Shown one piece after another: positions 8,485 to 17,123 of a DNA stretch of 64,000 nt. Source of the DNA: Brucella rhizosphaerae (lineage in GTDB: Bacteria; Pseudomonadota; Alphaproteobacteria; Rhizobiales; Rhizobiaceae). The notes under the pieces were generated by a model that saw only the letters and a list, made by a program, of their open reading frames with translations, was not told the DNA's origin and ran no database searches. Location of the stretch: assembly GCF_002252475.1 (NCBI RefSeq), contig NZ_NNRK01000022.1, positions 62,001 to 126,000 on the forward strand, given 5' to 3'. How positions within the stretch are numbered: position 1 is the first letter of the stretch; every line of letters starts with the position of its first letter. The position numbers and the translations under genes are program-made.

Positions 8485-10092
8485 TCAATCGGTTCCAAAA
8501 CGTTCTTCGCTGAGTGCCGCCGCCATTAGTGCTTTGGTATAATCCTCATGCGGATTATCGAAGACCTGCTCCGTATCGCCTTGCTCTACGATCTTACCGT
8601 TCTTCATCACAATCACGTAGTCTGATACCGCACGGACCACCGCCATGTCATGGCTGATGAAGATGTAGGAAAGGCCATAATCCTTCTGCAAGTCGCGCAA
8701 TAGCGTGACGATCTGCTTCTGAACCGAACGATCAAGCGCACTTGTCGGTTCATCGAGTACGATCACCTTCGGTTTAAGGATCATGGTGCGGGCAATCGCG
8801 ATACGCTGACGCTGGCCACCAGAAAACTCGTGCGGATAACGATTGCGCATCGCCGGATCCATATCGACTTCCCTGAGCGCTTCACAAGCCCGGCGGTCGC
8901 GCTCTTTCGCCGACAGCTTCGGCTCATGGATCAAAAGCCCTTCGGTAATGATACGCCCCACAGTCATGCGTGGGCTCAGCGAGCCGAATGGATCCTGAAA
9001 CACGAGTTGCAGTTCACGGCGCATTGGCCGCATTGCCTGCGATTCATGCGGAAGCTCTTTTCCGAGATAGGCGACCCGCCCCTCGGAAGGCAGAAGGCGC
9101 AGGATGGCACGACCAAGTGTGGACTTGCCGGAACCAGATTCACCAACGATACCGATGGTCTGGCCCTCTTTCAGGGTCAACGAAACATCGTTGACGGCTG
9201 TGAGATAGGTTGCCGCGCCAAGCCATGGCTTGTTTATGAGGAAATTGACCTTCACATTATCAGCACGGATAAGCACCGGTGCCTGATCAGGCGGTGAGAG
9301 CTTTTCGCCTTCTGGCTCAGCATCTAGCAGCATCTTTGTGTAAGGATGCTCAGGCGCGGTGAAGAGCTTGTCTGTCTCGTTGGTTTCAACCACCTCACCA
9401 TAACGCATGACATAAACCCGGTCAGCAAAGCGGCGGACAATTCCAAGATCATGGGTGATGAAGACCACGGCCATGCCGAGCCGCTTTTGCAGATCTGCCA
9501 ACAGGTCGAGTATCTGCGCCTGAATGGTGACGTCGAGCGCAGTCGTTGGCTCGTCGGCAATCAGCACATCCGGCTCATTGGCAAGCGCCATTGCAATCAT
9601 CACGCGCTGACGCTGTCCGCCCGAAAGCTCGTATGGATAGCTGTCGATGCGGCGTTCCGGTTCTGGAATCCCAACCAGTTTAAGCAGTTCCAGAATACGT
9701 GGGCGCGCTTCCTTCTTGCTCATCCCACGATGATAACGCAGCGGTTCGGCCAGCTGATCGCCGATACGATAAAGCGGATCAAGCGAGGTCATCGGTTCCT
9801 GAAAGATCATCGTGATCTTTGCGCCGCGTATCTTGTTGAGCGCCTTATCGGTCATCCCAATCAGGTCTTGTCCGCGATAAAGCGCTTGCCCGGTTGCCTT
9901 GCCGTTCTGGGCCAACAGACCCATCATCGCCATGGTTGTCTGACTTTTACCAGAACCAGATTCACCCACGATAGCGACCGTCTCACCAGCTTTGACATCA
10001 AGATTGATGCCGCGCACAGCTTCAACTGGTCCATCATTTGTATCAAAGGTAACGCGCAGATCGCGCACGCTCAGAATGTTTTCGTTCGTCAT
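8485..10092 (-). CDS. Peptide ABC transporter, two-domain ATPase (OppD-OppF / YejF-like)
   Basis: 535-aa ATPase with two complete nucleotide-binding domains. Domain 1 has Walker [12 protein letters not shown], signature LSGGQRQRV and Walker [11 protein letters not shown]. Domain 2 has [23 protein letters not shown] and [10 protein letters not shown]. It powers oligopeptide uptake by the permeases encoded just upstream. I start it at ATG 10092, where AAGGA precedes [12 protein letters not shown]; the frame extends 15 codons further but into the upstream gene. The upstream stop is one base away, so translation is coupled. It is last in the five-gene operon and is followed by the terminator at 8441-8464. 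Confidence 0.88.
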   Translation of the reverse strand: MTNENILSVRDLRVTFDTNDGPVEAVRGINLDVKAGETVAIVGESGSGKSQTTMAMMGLLAQNGKATGQALYRGQDLIGMTDKALNKIRGAKITMIFQEPMTSLDPLYRIGDQLAEPLRYHRGMSKKEARPRILELLKLVGIPEPERRIDSYPYELSGGQRQRVMIAMALANEPDVLIADEPTTALDVTIQAQILDLLADLQKRLGMAVVFITHDLGIVRRFADRVYVMRYGEVVETNETDKLFTAPEHPYTKMLLDAEPEGEKLSPPDQAPVLIRADNVKVNFLINKPWLGAATYLTAVNDVSLTLKEGQTIGIVGESGSGKSTLGRAILRLLPSEGRVAYLGKELPHESQAMRPMRRELQLVFQDPFGSLSPRMTVGRIITEGLLIHEPKLSAKERDRRACEALREVDMDPAMRNRYPHEFSGGQRQRIAIARTMILKPKVIVLDEPTSALDRSVQKQIVTLLRDLQKDYGLSYIFISHDMAVVRAVSDYVIVMKNGKIVEQGDTEQVFDNPHEDYTKALMAAALSEERFGTD

Positions 10093-10093
10093 C

Positions 10094-11230
10094 TCAGCGA
10101 TCCTTCGGGTCAAGGCTGTCACGCAGGCCATCGCCAAGGAAATTCAGCGCAAACAGGATGATAGTGAGGGTTGCGGCAGGCCAGATTAATTGCCAGCTCG
10201 CGCCGCGCATATTCTGAGCTCCTTCCGAGATGAGAAGTCCAAGCGAGGTGAGGGGGTCCTGCACGCCGAGGCCGAGGAACGATAGAAGGCTTTCAAGCAG
10301 AATTGCCTTCGGCACCAGCAGCGTCACGAAAACGATGACCGGTCCGAGCGCGTTTGGAATAATATGTCGTGTGATGACGCCCCGCCGTGTCGCGCCGAGT
10401 GCTTCCGCCGCCTGCACGAATTCCTGCCGCTTGAGGCTCAATGTCTGCCCACGCACAATACGCGCCATATCAAGCCACTCCGTCGCGCCAATGGCGATAA
10501 AGATAATGAATATGGATCGCCCAAAGAAAACGAGCATCAAGATCACGAAGAAAATGAAAGGCAGCGAATAGAGAATATCGACAAGCCGCATCATGACATT
10601 GTCGGCACGTCCGCCAAGATAGCCTGATACTGCGCCATATCCGACGCCGAGCACCAGAGCCATTGCCGAAGCCAGCAGGCCAATGGCGAGCGACATGCGG
10701 ACGCCGATGAAGATACGCGTCATCAGATCGCGCCCGAGATTGTCGGTGCCAAGTACGAAATAATTACGCGCGACATTCAGCGTCAGCTTGCCAGAAAGTC
10801 CATCTGCAGCAAGTTCGATCTTCGGATTGCTGAACAGGTCAGAACGCTGAAAATAACGCAAGACACGCTCATCAGTCGGGCGCTGTGCGGTGAAGTCAAC
10901 CACGATATTATTGCCGGTCAGTTCCGGCTCGGTCGACGCATTGAGACGGGCGCGGGCAAGTTCGCGTTCCAATCCCGGCATGATGGTATCAGCACGCGGA
11001 TAGGCCTCCAAACTTGGTGCTACGCGCACAAACTGCGGATAGATTTTGTCGTAAGGATGCGGGCTGACCATTGGGCCAAAAATGCCCACAAGAGCCAGCA
11101 CGATGAGGACAATGGCGCTAGTAACAGCTGCCTTGTTTTTGCGCAGACGCAACCATGCATCCTGCCAAAGCGAACGGCTTTTAACAGTCGAAAGCTGCGC
11201 TGTTTCGGTCGGTACGGTCAGATCAGTCAT
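10094..11230 (-). CDS. Peptide ABC transporter permease, OppC/YejE type, with large periplasmic insertion
   Basis: 378-aa inner-membrane permease of the DppC/OppC family. The first transmembrane helix is near residues 30-50, and the BPD_transp_1 core starts near residue 165 ([18 protein letters not shown]), with the coupling-helix EAA loop around [19 protein letters not shown]. Between them lies an unusually long hydrophilic segment of about 110 residues, probably periplasmic, making the protein longer than usual OppC (about 300 aa). The start ATG 11230 ([12 protein letters not shown]) overlaps the end of the upstream permease gene by 8 nt. It forms the channel with the OppB-type partner. Confidence 0.87.
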   Translation of the reverse strand: MTDLTVPTETAQLSTVKSRSLWQDAWLRLRKNKAAVTSAIVLIVLALVGIFGPMVSPHPYDKIYPQFVRVAPSLEAYPRADTIMPGLERELARARLNASTEPELTGNNIVVDFTAQRPTDERVLRYFQRSDLFSNPKIELAADGLSGKLTLNVARNYFVLGTDNLGRDLMTRIFIGVRMSLAIGLLASAMALVLGVGYGAVSGYLGGRADNVMMRLVDILYSLPFIFFVILMLVFFGRSIFIIFIAIGATEWLDMARIVRGQTLSLKRQEFVQAAEALGATRRGVITRHIIPNALGPVIVFVTLLVPKAILLESLLSFLGLGVQDPLTSLGLLISEGAQNMRGASWQLIWPAATLTIILFALNFLGDGLRDSLDPKDR

Positions 11231-12146
11231 AGCGAACCCTCGGATCAAGCCATGCATAAAGAAGGTCGACGATGAGATTGAACACCACGACAAAGACGGA
11301 AATCACAACCACAGTGCCCATAACCATCGTGTAATCGCGGCTCAAAGCACCCTGCACGAAGTAGCGGCCGATACCGGGAATACCGAAGATCGTCTCAACG
11401 ACGACCGAGCCTGTGAGGAGTGCGGCAGCGGTAGGTCCAAGATAGGAAACAGCTGGCAACATCGCCGCTCGCAAGGCATGAACGCCGACGACCACGCGTG
11501 CCGGCAAACCATAAGCACGGGCTGTGCGAACATGATTGGCTCGCAGTGCTTCGATGGTTGCACCACGCACGAGACGCGCGATTACGCCAACCTGCGGCAA
11601 TGCCAGGGTTAACACCGGCAATATCCAGTAAGTGATATTTGCAGAAGACCAGCCGCCTGCAGGCACCCAACCGAGAATGACGCCAAACAACAGGCTGAGA
11701 AGGGGTGCTACAACAAAATTTGGGGTGGTGATGCCGAAAGTTGCAAGCGCAACAACAAAATAATCGATGGAAGAATTCTGTTTCAGCGCTGCAATTGTAC
11801 CCAGAAATGTTCCGATAACTGCCGCCAGACTAAGCGCCAGAGCACCAAGCATGATCGAAACCGGCAGACCAGAAGCGAACAGGTCGTTCACCGTAAAATC
11901 GCGACGTGTGAAGCTTGGTCCAAGATCTCCGCGAAGCAGATTGCCCAGATAAATCAGATACTGCTGAAACAGCGGCGCATCCATATTATAGGCTTTCTTG
12001 AGGTTCTCAAGAATTAGCGGGTCGATCGGACGCTCCAGATCGAAAGGCCCACCGGGCGCTAGTCTTATAAGGAAGAATGTCAACGTCACTATGATAAAAA
12101 TCGTGGGTATTGCACTACCCAATCGTCGGAGCGTGTAGCCCAGCAT
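11223..12146 (-). CDS. Peptide ABC transporter permease, OppB type
   Basis: 307-aa inner-membrane permease of the DppB/OppB family. It starts MLGYTLRRLGSAIPT with a first helix ending FFLIRLAPGGPFD, the hallmark of OppB proteins, followed by the BPD_transp_1 core and the EAA loop (ARAYGLPARVVVGVHALRAAMLP). ATG 12146 is chosen because GAAGGGAA precedes it; the frame runs 20 codons further upstream into a hairpin region. It overlaps the next permease by 8 nt. A perfect 11-bp inverted repeat lies immediately upstream of the ribosome-binding site, separating it from the binding-protein gene. Confidence 0.88.
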   Translation of the reverse strand: MLGYTLRRLGSAIPTIFIIVTLTFFLIRLAPGGPFDLERPIDPLILENLKKAYNMDAPLFQQYLIYLGNLLRGDLGPSFTRRDFTVNDLFASGLPVSIMLGALALSLAAVIGTFLGTIAALKQNSSIDYFVVALATFGITTPNFVVAPLLSLLFGVILGWVPAGGWSSANITYWILPVLTLALPQVGVIARLVRGATIEALRANHVRTARAYGLPARVVVGVHALRAAMLPAVSYLGPTAAALLTGSVVVETIFGIPGIGRYFVQGALSRDYTMVMGTVVVISVFVVVFNLIVDLLYAWLDPRVRYD

Positions 12147-12160
12147 TTTTATTTCCCTTC

Positions 12161-12192
12161 TTTGCCGGACCGCATTGAACCGGTCCGGCAAA
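12161..12192 (-). other. Intercistronic hairpin ahead of the oppB-type gene
   Basis: TTTGCCGGACC (12161-12171) and GGTCCGGCAAA (12182-12192) form a perfect 11-bp stem with a 10-nt loop, ending directly next to the GAAGGGAA ribosome-binding site of the permease gene. It could lower permease expression or protect the upstream binding-protein mRNA. Confidence 0.55.
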
Positions 12193-12204
12193 TCCCATTT
12201 CCGC

Positions 12205-12300
12205 ATAATATTTAAATCGGACCCGATTTAAGAAAACTATGCAGCCTTTTAAATTTCAGAGCGTCCTTTTGTGCACTTGCGGGCGCACGGCGCTCTAAGG
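12205..12300. repeat. Palindromic intergenic element with two inverted repeats
   Basis: Two palindromes lie side by side. TTAAATCGG-AC-CCGATTTAA occupies 12212-12231. A larger stem has outer arms AGAGCG (12258-12263) and CGCTCT (12291-12296) and inner arms GTGC (12271-12274) and GCAC (12285-12288). The double-palindrome layout resembles small mosaic intergenic elements known from Rhizobiales genomes (RIME-like, Brucella/Ochrobactrum intergenic palindromes). Assignment to a named family is from memory and unproven; no second copy was seen in this window. Confidence 0.45.
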
Positions 12301-12316
12301 GTGTTCCTGTTTTTGT

Positions 12317-13894
12317 TCAGCCTTTTATCGACAACCAATGCGTGGCGTGCGAATTCATCAGATTGTCGTCGTAGCCTTTGACTTTGTCGGCAACCAATGC
12401 GGTTGATGAATAATAGAGCAGGGGTATAGAAGCGCCGCCTTTAAGCAATATCTTCTCAGCATCGGCGAGAATTTTTGCCCGTTCTCCGATGTCCGGCGTG
12501 ATGGCTGATTTCATCATCAGCGCGTCATAGTCCTTGTTCGACCATTGTGCGTAATTGAAGTAGCTGTTGCTCGTAAAGAGCGAGAGGAATGAGTTCGGAT
12601 CATTGTAATCCCCAACCCAACCATCGCGTGCTATGTCGAACATGCCTTTCTGCTCAAGATAATTGAAATAGGTCGTACCATCGGCTTCATCGAGCGTAGC
12701 GCTGATGCCAATATCTTTGAGCATGTCGGCAATCGCCGCCATCGTATTCTTATGGTTTTCTGATGTGCTGTATTTCAGAACCACCGAAAGGCTTCCGGGA
12801 GCAACGCCTGCTTCTTCAAGAAGCTTCTTTGCCTCGTCCTGTCGATCCAGAATATCCAGTTTGGCGTAATCTAACTGCGGCGCGTCTTTCACGTAATCAT
12901 TGATGCCGGGCGGTACCATTGAACCAGCGGGCAGCATTGTTCCACGCCATACTTCCTGGGACAGAAAATCGCGATCAATCGTCATGCCAATAGCTTGCCT
13001 GACACGTGAGTCACGCAATTTACTGGAAGGCTCACCTTTGATGTCGATATAATAAACACCGAGCAAAGGCGCCTGACGGAAGGTTTTGCCGAAGTTCTTC
13101 TTCACATAATCCATCTGCTCAGCGGCCACATCGGAGCAGATATCCACTTCTTTCGCCTCGAACCGGCGCATGCAGCTGGAACGATCCTGAAACGGCATCC
13201 AGTTCACCTGATCGATCTGAACATTCCGAGCATCCCAGTAGCAGGGATTTTTCTTCATGACGATCTTATCGTTGGGATTGAAGCTAATAAGCTCATAAGC
13301 GCCATTGCTGATCATGTGACCCGGCTGGCTAAACTTCGATCCGAATTCCTTTACGGCCTTGGGATTGACTGGAAAACCAGTGTTATGGGTCAGCAGTTCA
13401 ATGAAATATGGAGTAGGGGCGTTCAGGGCAATCTGAAGCGTCTTTTCATCCAAAGCCTTCACGCCCAACTGATCGACGAACATGTGACCGGTCGCGACTT
13501 GTTCCGCATTTTTGATCGCATAAAAGACGCTGGCATAGCCAGCTGCAGTTTTTGGGTCCATCAGGCGGCGAAAGGAGAACTCGAAGTCACCGGCCGTTAC
13601 AGGATCACCATTGGACCACTTGGCATCTTCACGCATATGAAATGTGTAGGTGAGACCATCGGGCGAAATTTCCCATGAGGTGGCGGCACCCGGCACTGCT
13701 TTGCCTTTGCTGTCCTGAGCAACCAGCCCTTCGTACAGATCCTTTAAAACGCGGTCTTCCTGAACTGTGGTGGTTAGTTGTTGATCCAACGTCGATGGAT
13801 CCATGTCATTTCCACGATTAAGTACGATTGCAGCTGACGAAGCGCTGCTGAGCGAAACCAGACAAACGCCTGCCAATAAAATTCCGCGAACCAT
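12317..13894 (-). CDS. oppA: Oligopeptide-binding protein, OppA type (second tandem copy)
   Basis: 525-aa SBP_bac_5 family protein. It carries a Sec signal peptide (MVRGILLAGVCLVSLSSASSA, cleaved near residue 21) and begins mature sequence with VLNRGNDMDPSTLDQQ, the typical OppA start. Conserved segments include SWEISPDGLTYTFHMRED, NGDPVTAGDFEFSFRRLMDP and RQAIGMTIDRDFL. It captures peptides in the periplasm for the OppBCDF importer encoded downstream. It is closely similar to the 525-aa paralogue just upstream (14009-15586), and a terminator lies between them, so it may have its own promoter or be expressed at a lower level. Start ATG 13894 follows TGGGAG. Confidence 0.9.
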   Translation of the reverse strand: MVRGILLAGVCLVSLSSASSAAIVLNRGNDMDPSTLDQQLTTTVQEDRVLKDLYEGLVAQDSKGKAVPGAATSWEISPDGLTYTFHMREDAKWSNGDPVTAGDFEFSFRRLMDPKTAAGYASVFYAIKNAEQVATGHMFVDQLGVKALDEKTLQIALNAPTPYFIELLTHNTGFPVNPKAVKEFGSKFSQPGHMISNGAYELISFNPNDKIVMKKNPCYWDARNVQIDQVNWMPFQDRSSCMRRFEAKEVDICSDVAAEQMDYVKKNFGKTFRQAPLLGVYYIDIKGEPSSKLRDSRVRQAIGMTIDRDFLSQEVWRGTMLPAGSMVPPGINDYVKDAPQLDYAKLDILDRQDEAKKLLEEAGVAPGSLSVVLKYSTSENHKNTMAAIADMLKDIGISATLDEADGTTYFNYLEQKGMFDIARDGWVGDYNDPNSFLSLFTSNSYFNYAQWSNKDYDALMMKSAITPDIGERAKILADAEKILLKGGASIPLLYYSSTALVADKVKGYDDNLMNSHATHWLSIKG

Positions 13895-13967
13895 CGAGAA
13901 CTCCCATAAAATCTTAAAAATATCTGTCCCATAAAAAAGGACCCTCCGACCCTCCCGAGGCCGAAAG

Positions 13968-13997
13968 AAAAAGGGGCTGCGCCGTAAGACGCAGCCC
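13968..13997 (-). terminator. Rho-independent terminator after the first oppA copy
   Basis: On the minus strand GGGCTGCG (from 13997) and CGCAGCCC form an 8-bp stem followed by CTTTTTCTTTC. It lies 11 nt after the stop of the first oppA paralogue and ahead of the second, so it should end or attenuate transcription between the two copies. Confidence 0.8.
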
Positions 13998-14008
13998 GAA
14001 CTGAAAAT

Positions 14009-15586
14009 TTATTGCTTGAACGAAAGCCAACGGGTCTTGTGGCTGTCCATAAGATTGTCGTTCCAGCCGTCGATCTTGTCGGAAACAAGAGCCCGCGAGG
14101 AATAATAAAGGACCGGAATATTGCTCATATCATCGAGCTTGAGTTGCTCCGCTTCAGCCAGAACTTTGGCACGAGCATCGAGATCGAGAATTTTCTCAGC
14201 CTCAGCCATCTTCGCATCATATTCCGGGTTTTTCACCTTGGAATAGTTGAAGCTGACATCGCTCTGGCTGATGTAAAGGAAGTTCTGCGGATCGTTGTAA
14301 TCACCGATCCAGCCAGCGCGTGCGATATCAAACGGGCCATCTTCACGCAGGAAGTTGAAGTAAGTAGCGCCTTCAATTTCGTTGAGCGATGCCTTCACGC
14401 CGATATTGCCGAGCTGGTCAGCAATCGCAGCCATTGTATTCTTGTTGTTTTCAGATGTGTTGTAGAGGAGCTCGATTGACAGCGTGTTCGGTTCAACGCC
14501 TGCCTCTTTCAGAAGCTCCTTGGCCTTGTCTTCACGATCAAGCATATCGTCGGAATAGTCGAGCTTTGGCGCATCCTTGACGTAATGATTGATACCGGGA
14601 GGTACCATCGAATAGCCCGGCAACATCGTTCCCTGCCAAACCTGACTGGCAATGAAATCACGATCGATTGCCATGGAAAGAGCCTGCCTAACGCGTGGAT
14701 CTTTCAGCTTGCTATCCGCAGTCTTGCCCTTAACCGGCAGATAGTAGACGCCAAGATAAGGCGCCATATGGAATTCGTTAGCAAGATTCTTCTTCACATA
14801 ATCCATCTGTTCGGCCGGAACGTCAGAGCAAATCTGAACTTCCTTGGCCTCGAAACGGCGCATGCAACTTGCACGGTCTTCAAACGGAATCCAGTTGAGC
14901 GTATCGATCTTGACCTGATCCGCTTCGTAATAATTGGGGTTCTTCTTCATGACGATCTTGTCGTTCGGCGTGAAGCTGACCAGCTCGTAAGCGCCGTTCG
15001 TCACCATTTTCCCCGGTGTCGTGAACTTGTCGCCATTTTCTTCAACGCTCTTCTGATGCAGCGGGAAACCCGTCTGGTGTGTCAGAAGCTCAAGGAAGTA
15101 AGGAGCAGGGGAGCTCAGCGTCACCTTCAGCGTGTGATCGTCAACCGCTTCGACGCCTAGTTCTTCAACCGGCTTTTTGCCACCTGCAACATCTTCAGCA
15201 TTCTTGATAACAAACAGCATGCTGGCGTAGCCCGCAGCGGTCTTCGGGTCCATCAGACGACGGAAAGCGAACTGGAAATCGCCAGCTGTGACCGGATCTC
15301 CATTCGACCACTTGGCATTATCGCGTAAGTGGAAGGTGTAAGAAGTGCCATCTTCGGAAATATCCCACGACTTCGCCACACCCGGGACTGCTTCGCCATC
15401 TGCGTTCTGGATAGTCAGGCCATCGTAAAGATCACGAAGAACATTGCTTTCGGAAACAGTGGACGTGCGATGATGGTCAAGGGTTGCCGGATCGGTATCA
15501 TTGCCACGATTGAGAACAGTCTCAGCCGATGCCGCTCCCATCAACGCCAGAAGACACACGCTTGTCAGTAAAGTTTTGCGAAACAC
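14009..15586 (-). CDS. oppA: Oligopeptide-binding protein, OppA type (first tandem copy)
   Basis: 525-aa SBP_bac_5 protein with signal peptide MFRKTLLTSVCLLALMGAASA (cleavage predicted after residue 21, mature ETVLNRGNDTDPATLD). I start it at GTG 15586 because a strong AAGGAGGGG lies 6 nt before it and the length then equals that of its paralogue; an open frame continues 27 codons upstream without a ribosome-binding site. It is the promoter-proximal gene of the operon, so it should be the most abundant product. It shares almost every conserved block with the neighbouring copy (for example RASCMRRFEAKEVQICSDV), indicating tandem duplication. Peptide-binding role from family knowledge. Confidence 0.9.
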   Translation of the reverse strand: MFRKTLLTSVCLLALMGAASAETVLNRGNDTDPATLDHHRTSTVSESNVLRDLYDGLTIQNADGEAVPGVAKSWDISEDGTSYTFHLRDNAKWSNGDPVTAGDFQFAFRRLMDPKTAAGYASMLFVIKNAEDVAGGKKPVEELGVEAVDDHTLKVTLSSPAPYFLELLTHQTGFPLHQKSVEENGDKFTTPGKMVTNGAYELVSFTPNDKIVMKKNPNYYEADQVKIDTLNWIPFEDRASCMRRFEAKEVQICSDVPAEQMDYVKKNLANEFHMAPYLGVYYLPVKGKTADSKLKDPRVRQALSMAIDRDFIASQVWQGTMLPGYSMVPPGINHYVKDAPKLDYSDDMLDREDKAKELLKEAGVEPNTLSIELLYNTSENNKNTMAAIADQLGNIGVKASLNEIEGATYFNFLREDGPFDIARAGWIGDYNDPQNFLYISQSDVSFNYSKVKNPEYDAKMAEAEKILDLDARAKVLAEAEQLKLDDMSNIPVLYYSSRALVSDKIDGWNDNLMDSHKTRWLSFKQ

Positions 15587-15623
15587 GAAGAACCCCTCCT
15601 TGGTAATTTTTGAAATGGCGTGC

Positions 15624-15651
15624 ATCTTATGGATAAGATTGGCTGTTGCAA
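15624..15651 (-). promoter_or_regulatory. Possible promoter and palindromic operator of the opp operon
   Basis: On the minus strand TTGCAA (15646-15651) is followed after 16 nt by TAAGAT. The latter lies inside the perfect palindrome ATCTTAT-GG-ATAAGAT (15624-15639), which could be an operator. Both boxes are weak matches to consensus, so this is tentative. Confidence 0.3.
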
Positions 15652-16105
15652 GAGAACTTCTTAACATGCTGAATCATCTGATATTTTTAGGACGACAACG
15701 CTAATTTAGAACGAGAAAATCTGGTACGCAGTGGCCACTACAAAGCGAATTTATGCATGATGTCAGCGGCTGAATAATCATGAAAACTCCTTATTTTGCA
15801 GCACTTTTTGCACTGCCGTTGTCAGCAGTTGCATTCAATTTTGAACATACGATTCGCCTGGATTGTCACCAGTAAATTCAGGTCCGGGAAAACACCCATC
15901 GCAAGCCGAGTTTCACAGTCCATCAAAGCATCATATTGAAACTGCGGGAAATAGTTCACCCCAAGCAAATGCTGGCATTTTACAAGCCATTTATAAGCCA
16001 CGCTAGTTCCATAACATACCTTATGCGATTAGAACTTACGGCTGGGGTGGGTTCTATATTAAAGTGCAACATGCCAATGAATTCATGAGCCTAAGACAGC
16101 CAAAA
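15652..16105. other. Long intergenic region between the opp operon and a LysR gene
   Basis: About 450 nt with no convincing gene apart from the possible 31-codon frame at 15780-15875. It is AT-rich and includes the upstream region of the first oppA gene and the 3' flank of the LysR gene. I see no clear terminator or RNA gene in it. Confidence 0.4.
15780..15875 (+). CDS. Possible micro-protein or remnant with signal-like N-terminus
   Basis: A 31-codon frame begins MKTPYFAALFALPLSAVAF, which looks like a Sec signal peptide, and stops shortly after at TAA 15873. There is no clear Shine-Dalgarno sequence. It may be the 5' remnant of a decayed gene for a secreted protein, a genuine micro-protein, or chance. 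Function unknown. Confidence 0.2.
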   Translation: MKTPYFAALFALPLSAVAFNFEHTIRLDCHQ

Positions 16106-17029
16106 TTACTCGGCAGTCCAACCACGATCCCATTCGGGTTCCTCGCGAAAACTATCTACGAGATAGTCGACGAGTGCGCGGACTTTGATAGCAAGATGCC
16201 GGGCTGGCGGATAAACCGCATAAATGCCCAGCGGCCTGTCTTCAAACTTAGCAAGCAACTGTTGCACCCGACCATCACGAATAGATGGGCCGGCGATGAA
16301 GGTCGGCACGTGCGCAACACCCAATCCGGCGGAAGCGGCTTGCAGACAGGCTTCACCATTAGAAAACTGTAGCCGACCAGTAATGCTGACAGGCTGGGTT
16401 TCCCCATCTGATGTCGTCAAAAAGCGCCAGACGAATGGTTCACGGAAATTCGTATCGACTATGCAACTATGCGCCGACAAATCACGAGGATGCTCAGGAG
16501 CGCCCTGCTCCTGAATATAAGCCGGTGCGGCTACCAGCACGACGCGCGCATCGCACAATCGCCTTGCTATGAGAGTACTGTCGAGCGGCTTACCTATCCT
16601 GACGCCAATATCAAAACCCTCGTCGACCAGATTAACGATGCGGTCGGAAAAACTGACATCAATCTGTATATCAGGAAATGTTTTGGCAAACTCAATTAGC
16701 ACAGGCGTCAGCTGTAGCGTGCCAAATGACATGGGTGCAGTCAGCCTTATTCGTCCGGTAGGTGCGCCAGAAGCATTGCGCACGGACGCATCCAATGCAT
16801 CAAAATCCTGCAACAAGCCCTTGATACGCTCATAATATGCATAGCCCACTTCGGTCGGAGATAACGCTCTGGTGGTCCGCTTTATTAGTTGAACGCCCAA
16901 AGCGGTCTCGAGCTTGGATATGAGCTTGGAGGCCTGCCCGCTGCTTGTGCCGAGGCGCTGAGCCGCCGCAGAAAAACTGCCGGTATCGAGTACCGCGACG
17001 AACATCCGCTCACTATCAAGCCGATCCAT
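16106..17029 (-). CDS. LysR-type transcriptional regulator
   Basis: 307-aa LysR-type regulator. The winged helix-turn-helix occupies residues 1-60 (MFVAVLDTGSFSAAAQRLGTSSGQASKLISKLE), and the LysR substrate-binding domain starts near residue 90 (GRIRLTAPMSFG). It belongs to the CrgA-like group in which the helix carries SSGQASK rather than TQSAVS. It lies 94 nt after the yqjG gene on the same strand but downstream of it, so it may be co-transcribed or have its own promoter next to the inverted repeat at 17044-17082. Target and effector unknown. Confidence 0.88.
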   Translation of the reverse strand: MDRLDSERMFVAVLDTGSFSAAAQRLGTSSGQASKLISKLETALGVQLIKRTTRALSPTEVGYAYYERIKGLLQDFDALDASVRNASGAPTGRIRLTAPMSFGTLQLTPVLIEFAKTFPDIQIDVSFSDRIVNLVDEGFDIGVRIGKPLDSTLIARRLCDARVVLVAAPAYIQEQGAPEHPRDLSAHSCIVDTNFREPFVWRFLTTSDGETQPVSITGRLQFSNGEACLQAASAGLGVAHVPTFIAGPSIRDGRVQQLLAKFEDRPLGIYAVYPPARHLAIKVRALVDYLVDSFREEPEWDRGWTAE

Positions 17030-17043
17030 TGACTGTTTCCATT

Positions 17044-17082
17044 TTGGCTACTTTCTGCGTCTTCTAGCAAAAAAATAGCCAA
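17044..17082. promoter_or_regulatory. Candidate LysR operator (7-bp inverted repeat)
   Basis: TTGGCTA at 17044-17050 and TAGCCAA at 17076-17082 lie just upstream of the LysR gene. The spacing is long (25 nt), so this may be coincidence; it is noted as a possible autoregulatory site. Confidence 0.25.
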
Positions 17083-17123
17083 TTTTGGAAATTATTGTAG
17101 ATGCGTTTGCTAATCGACTGCAT

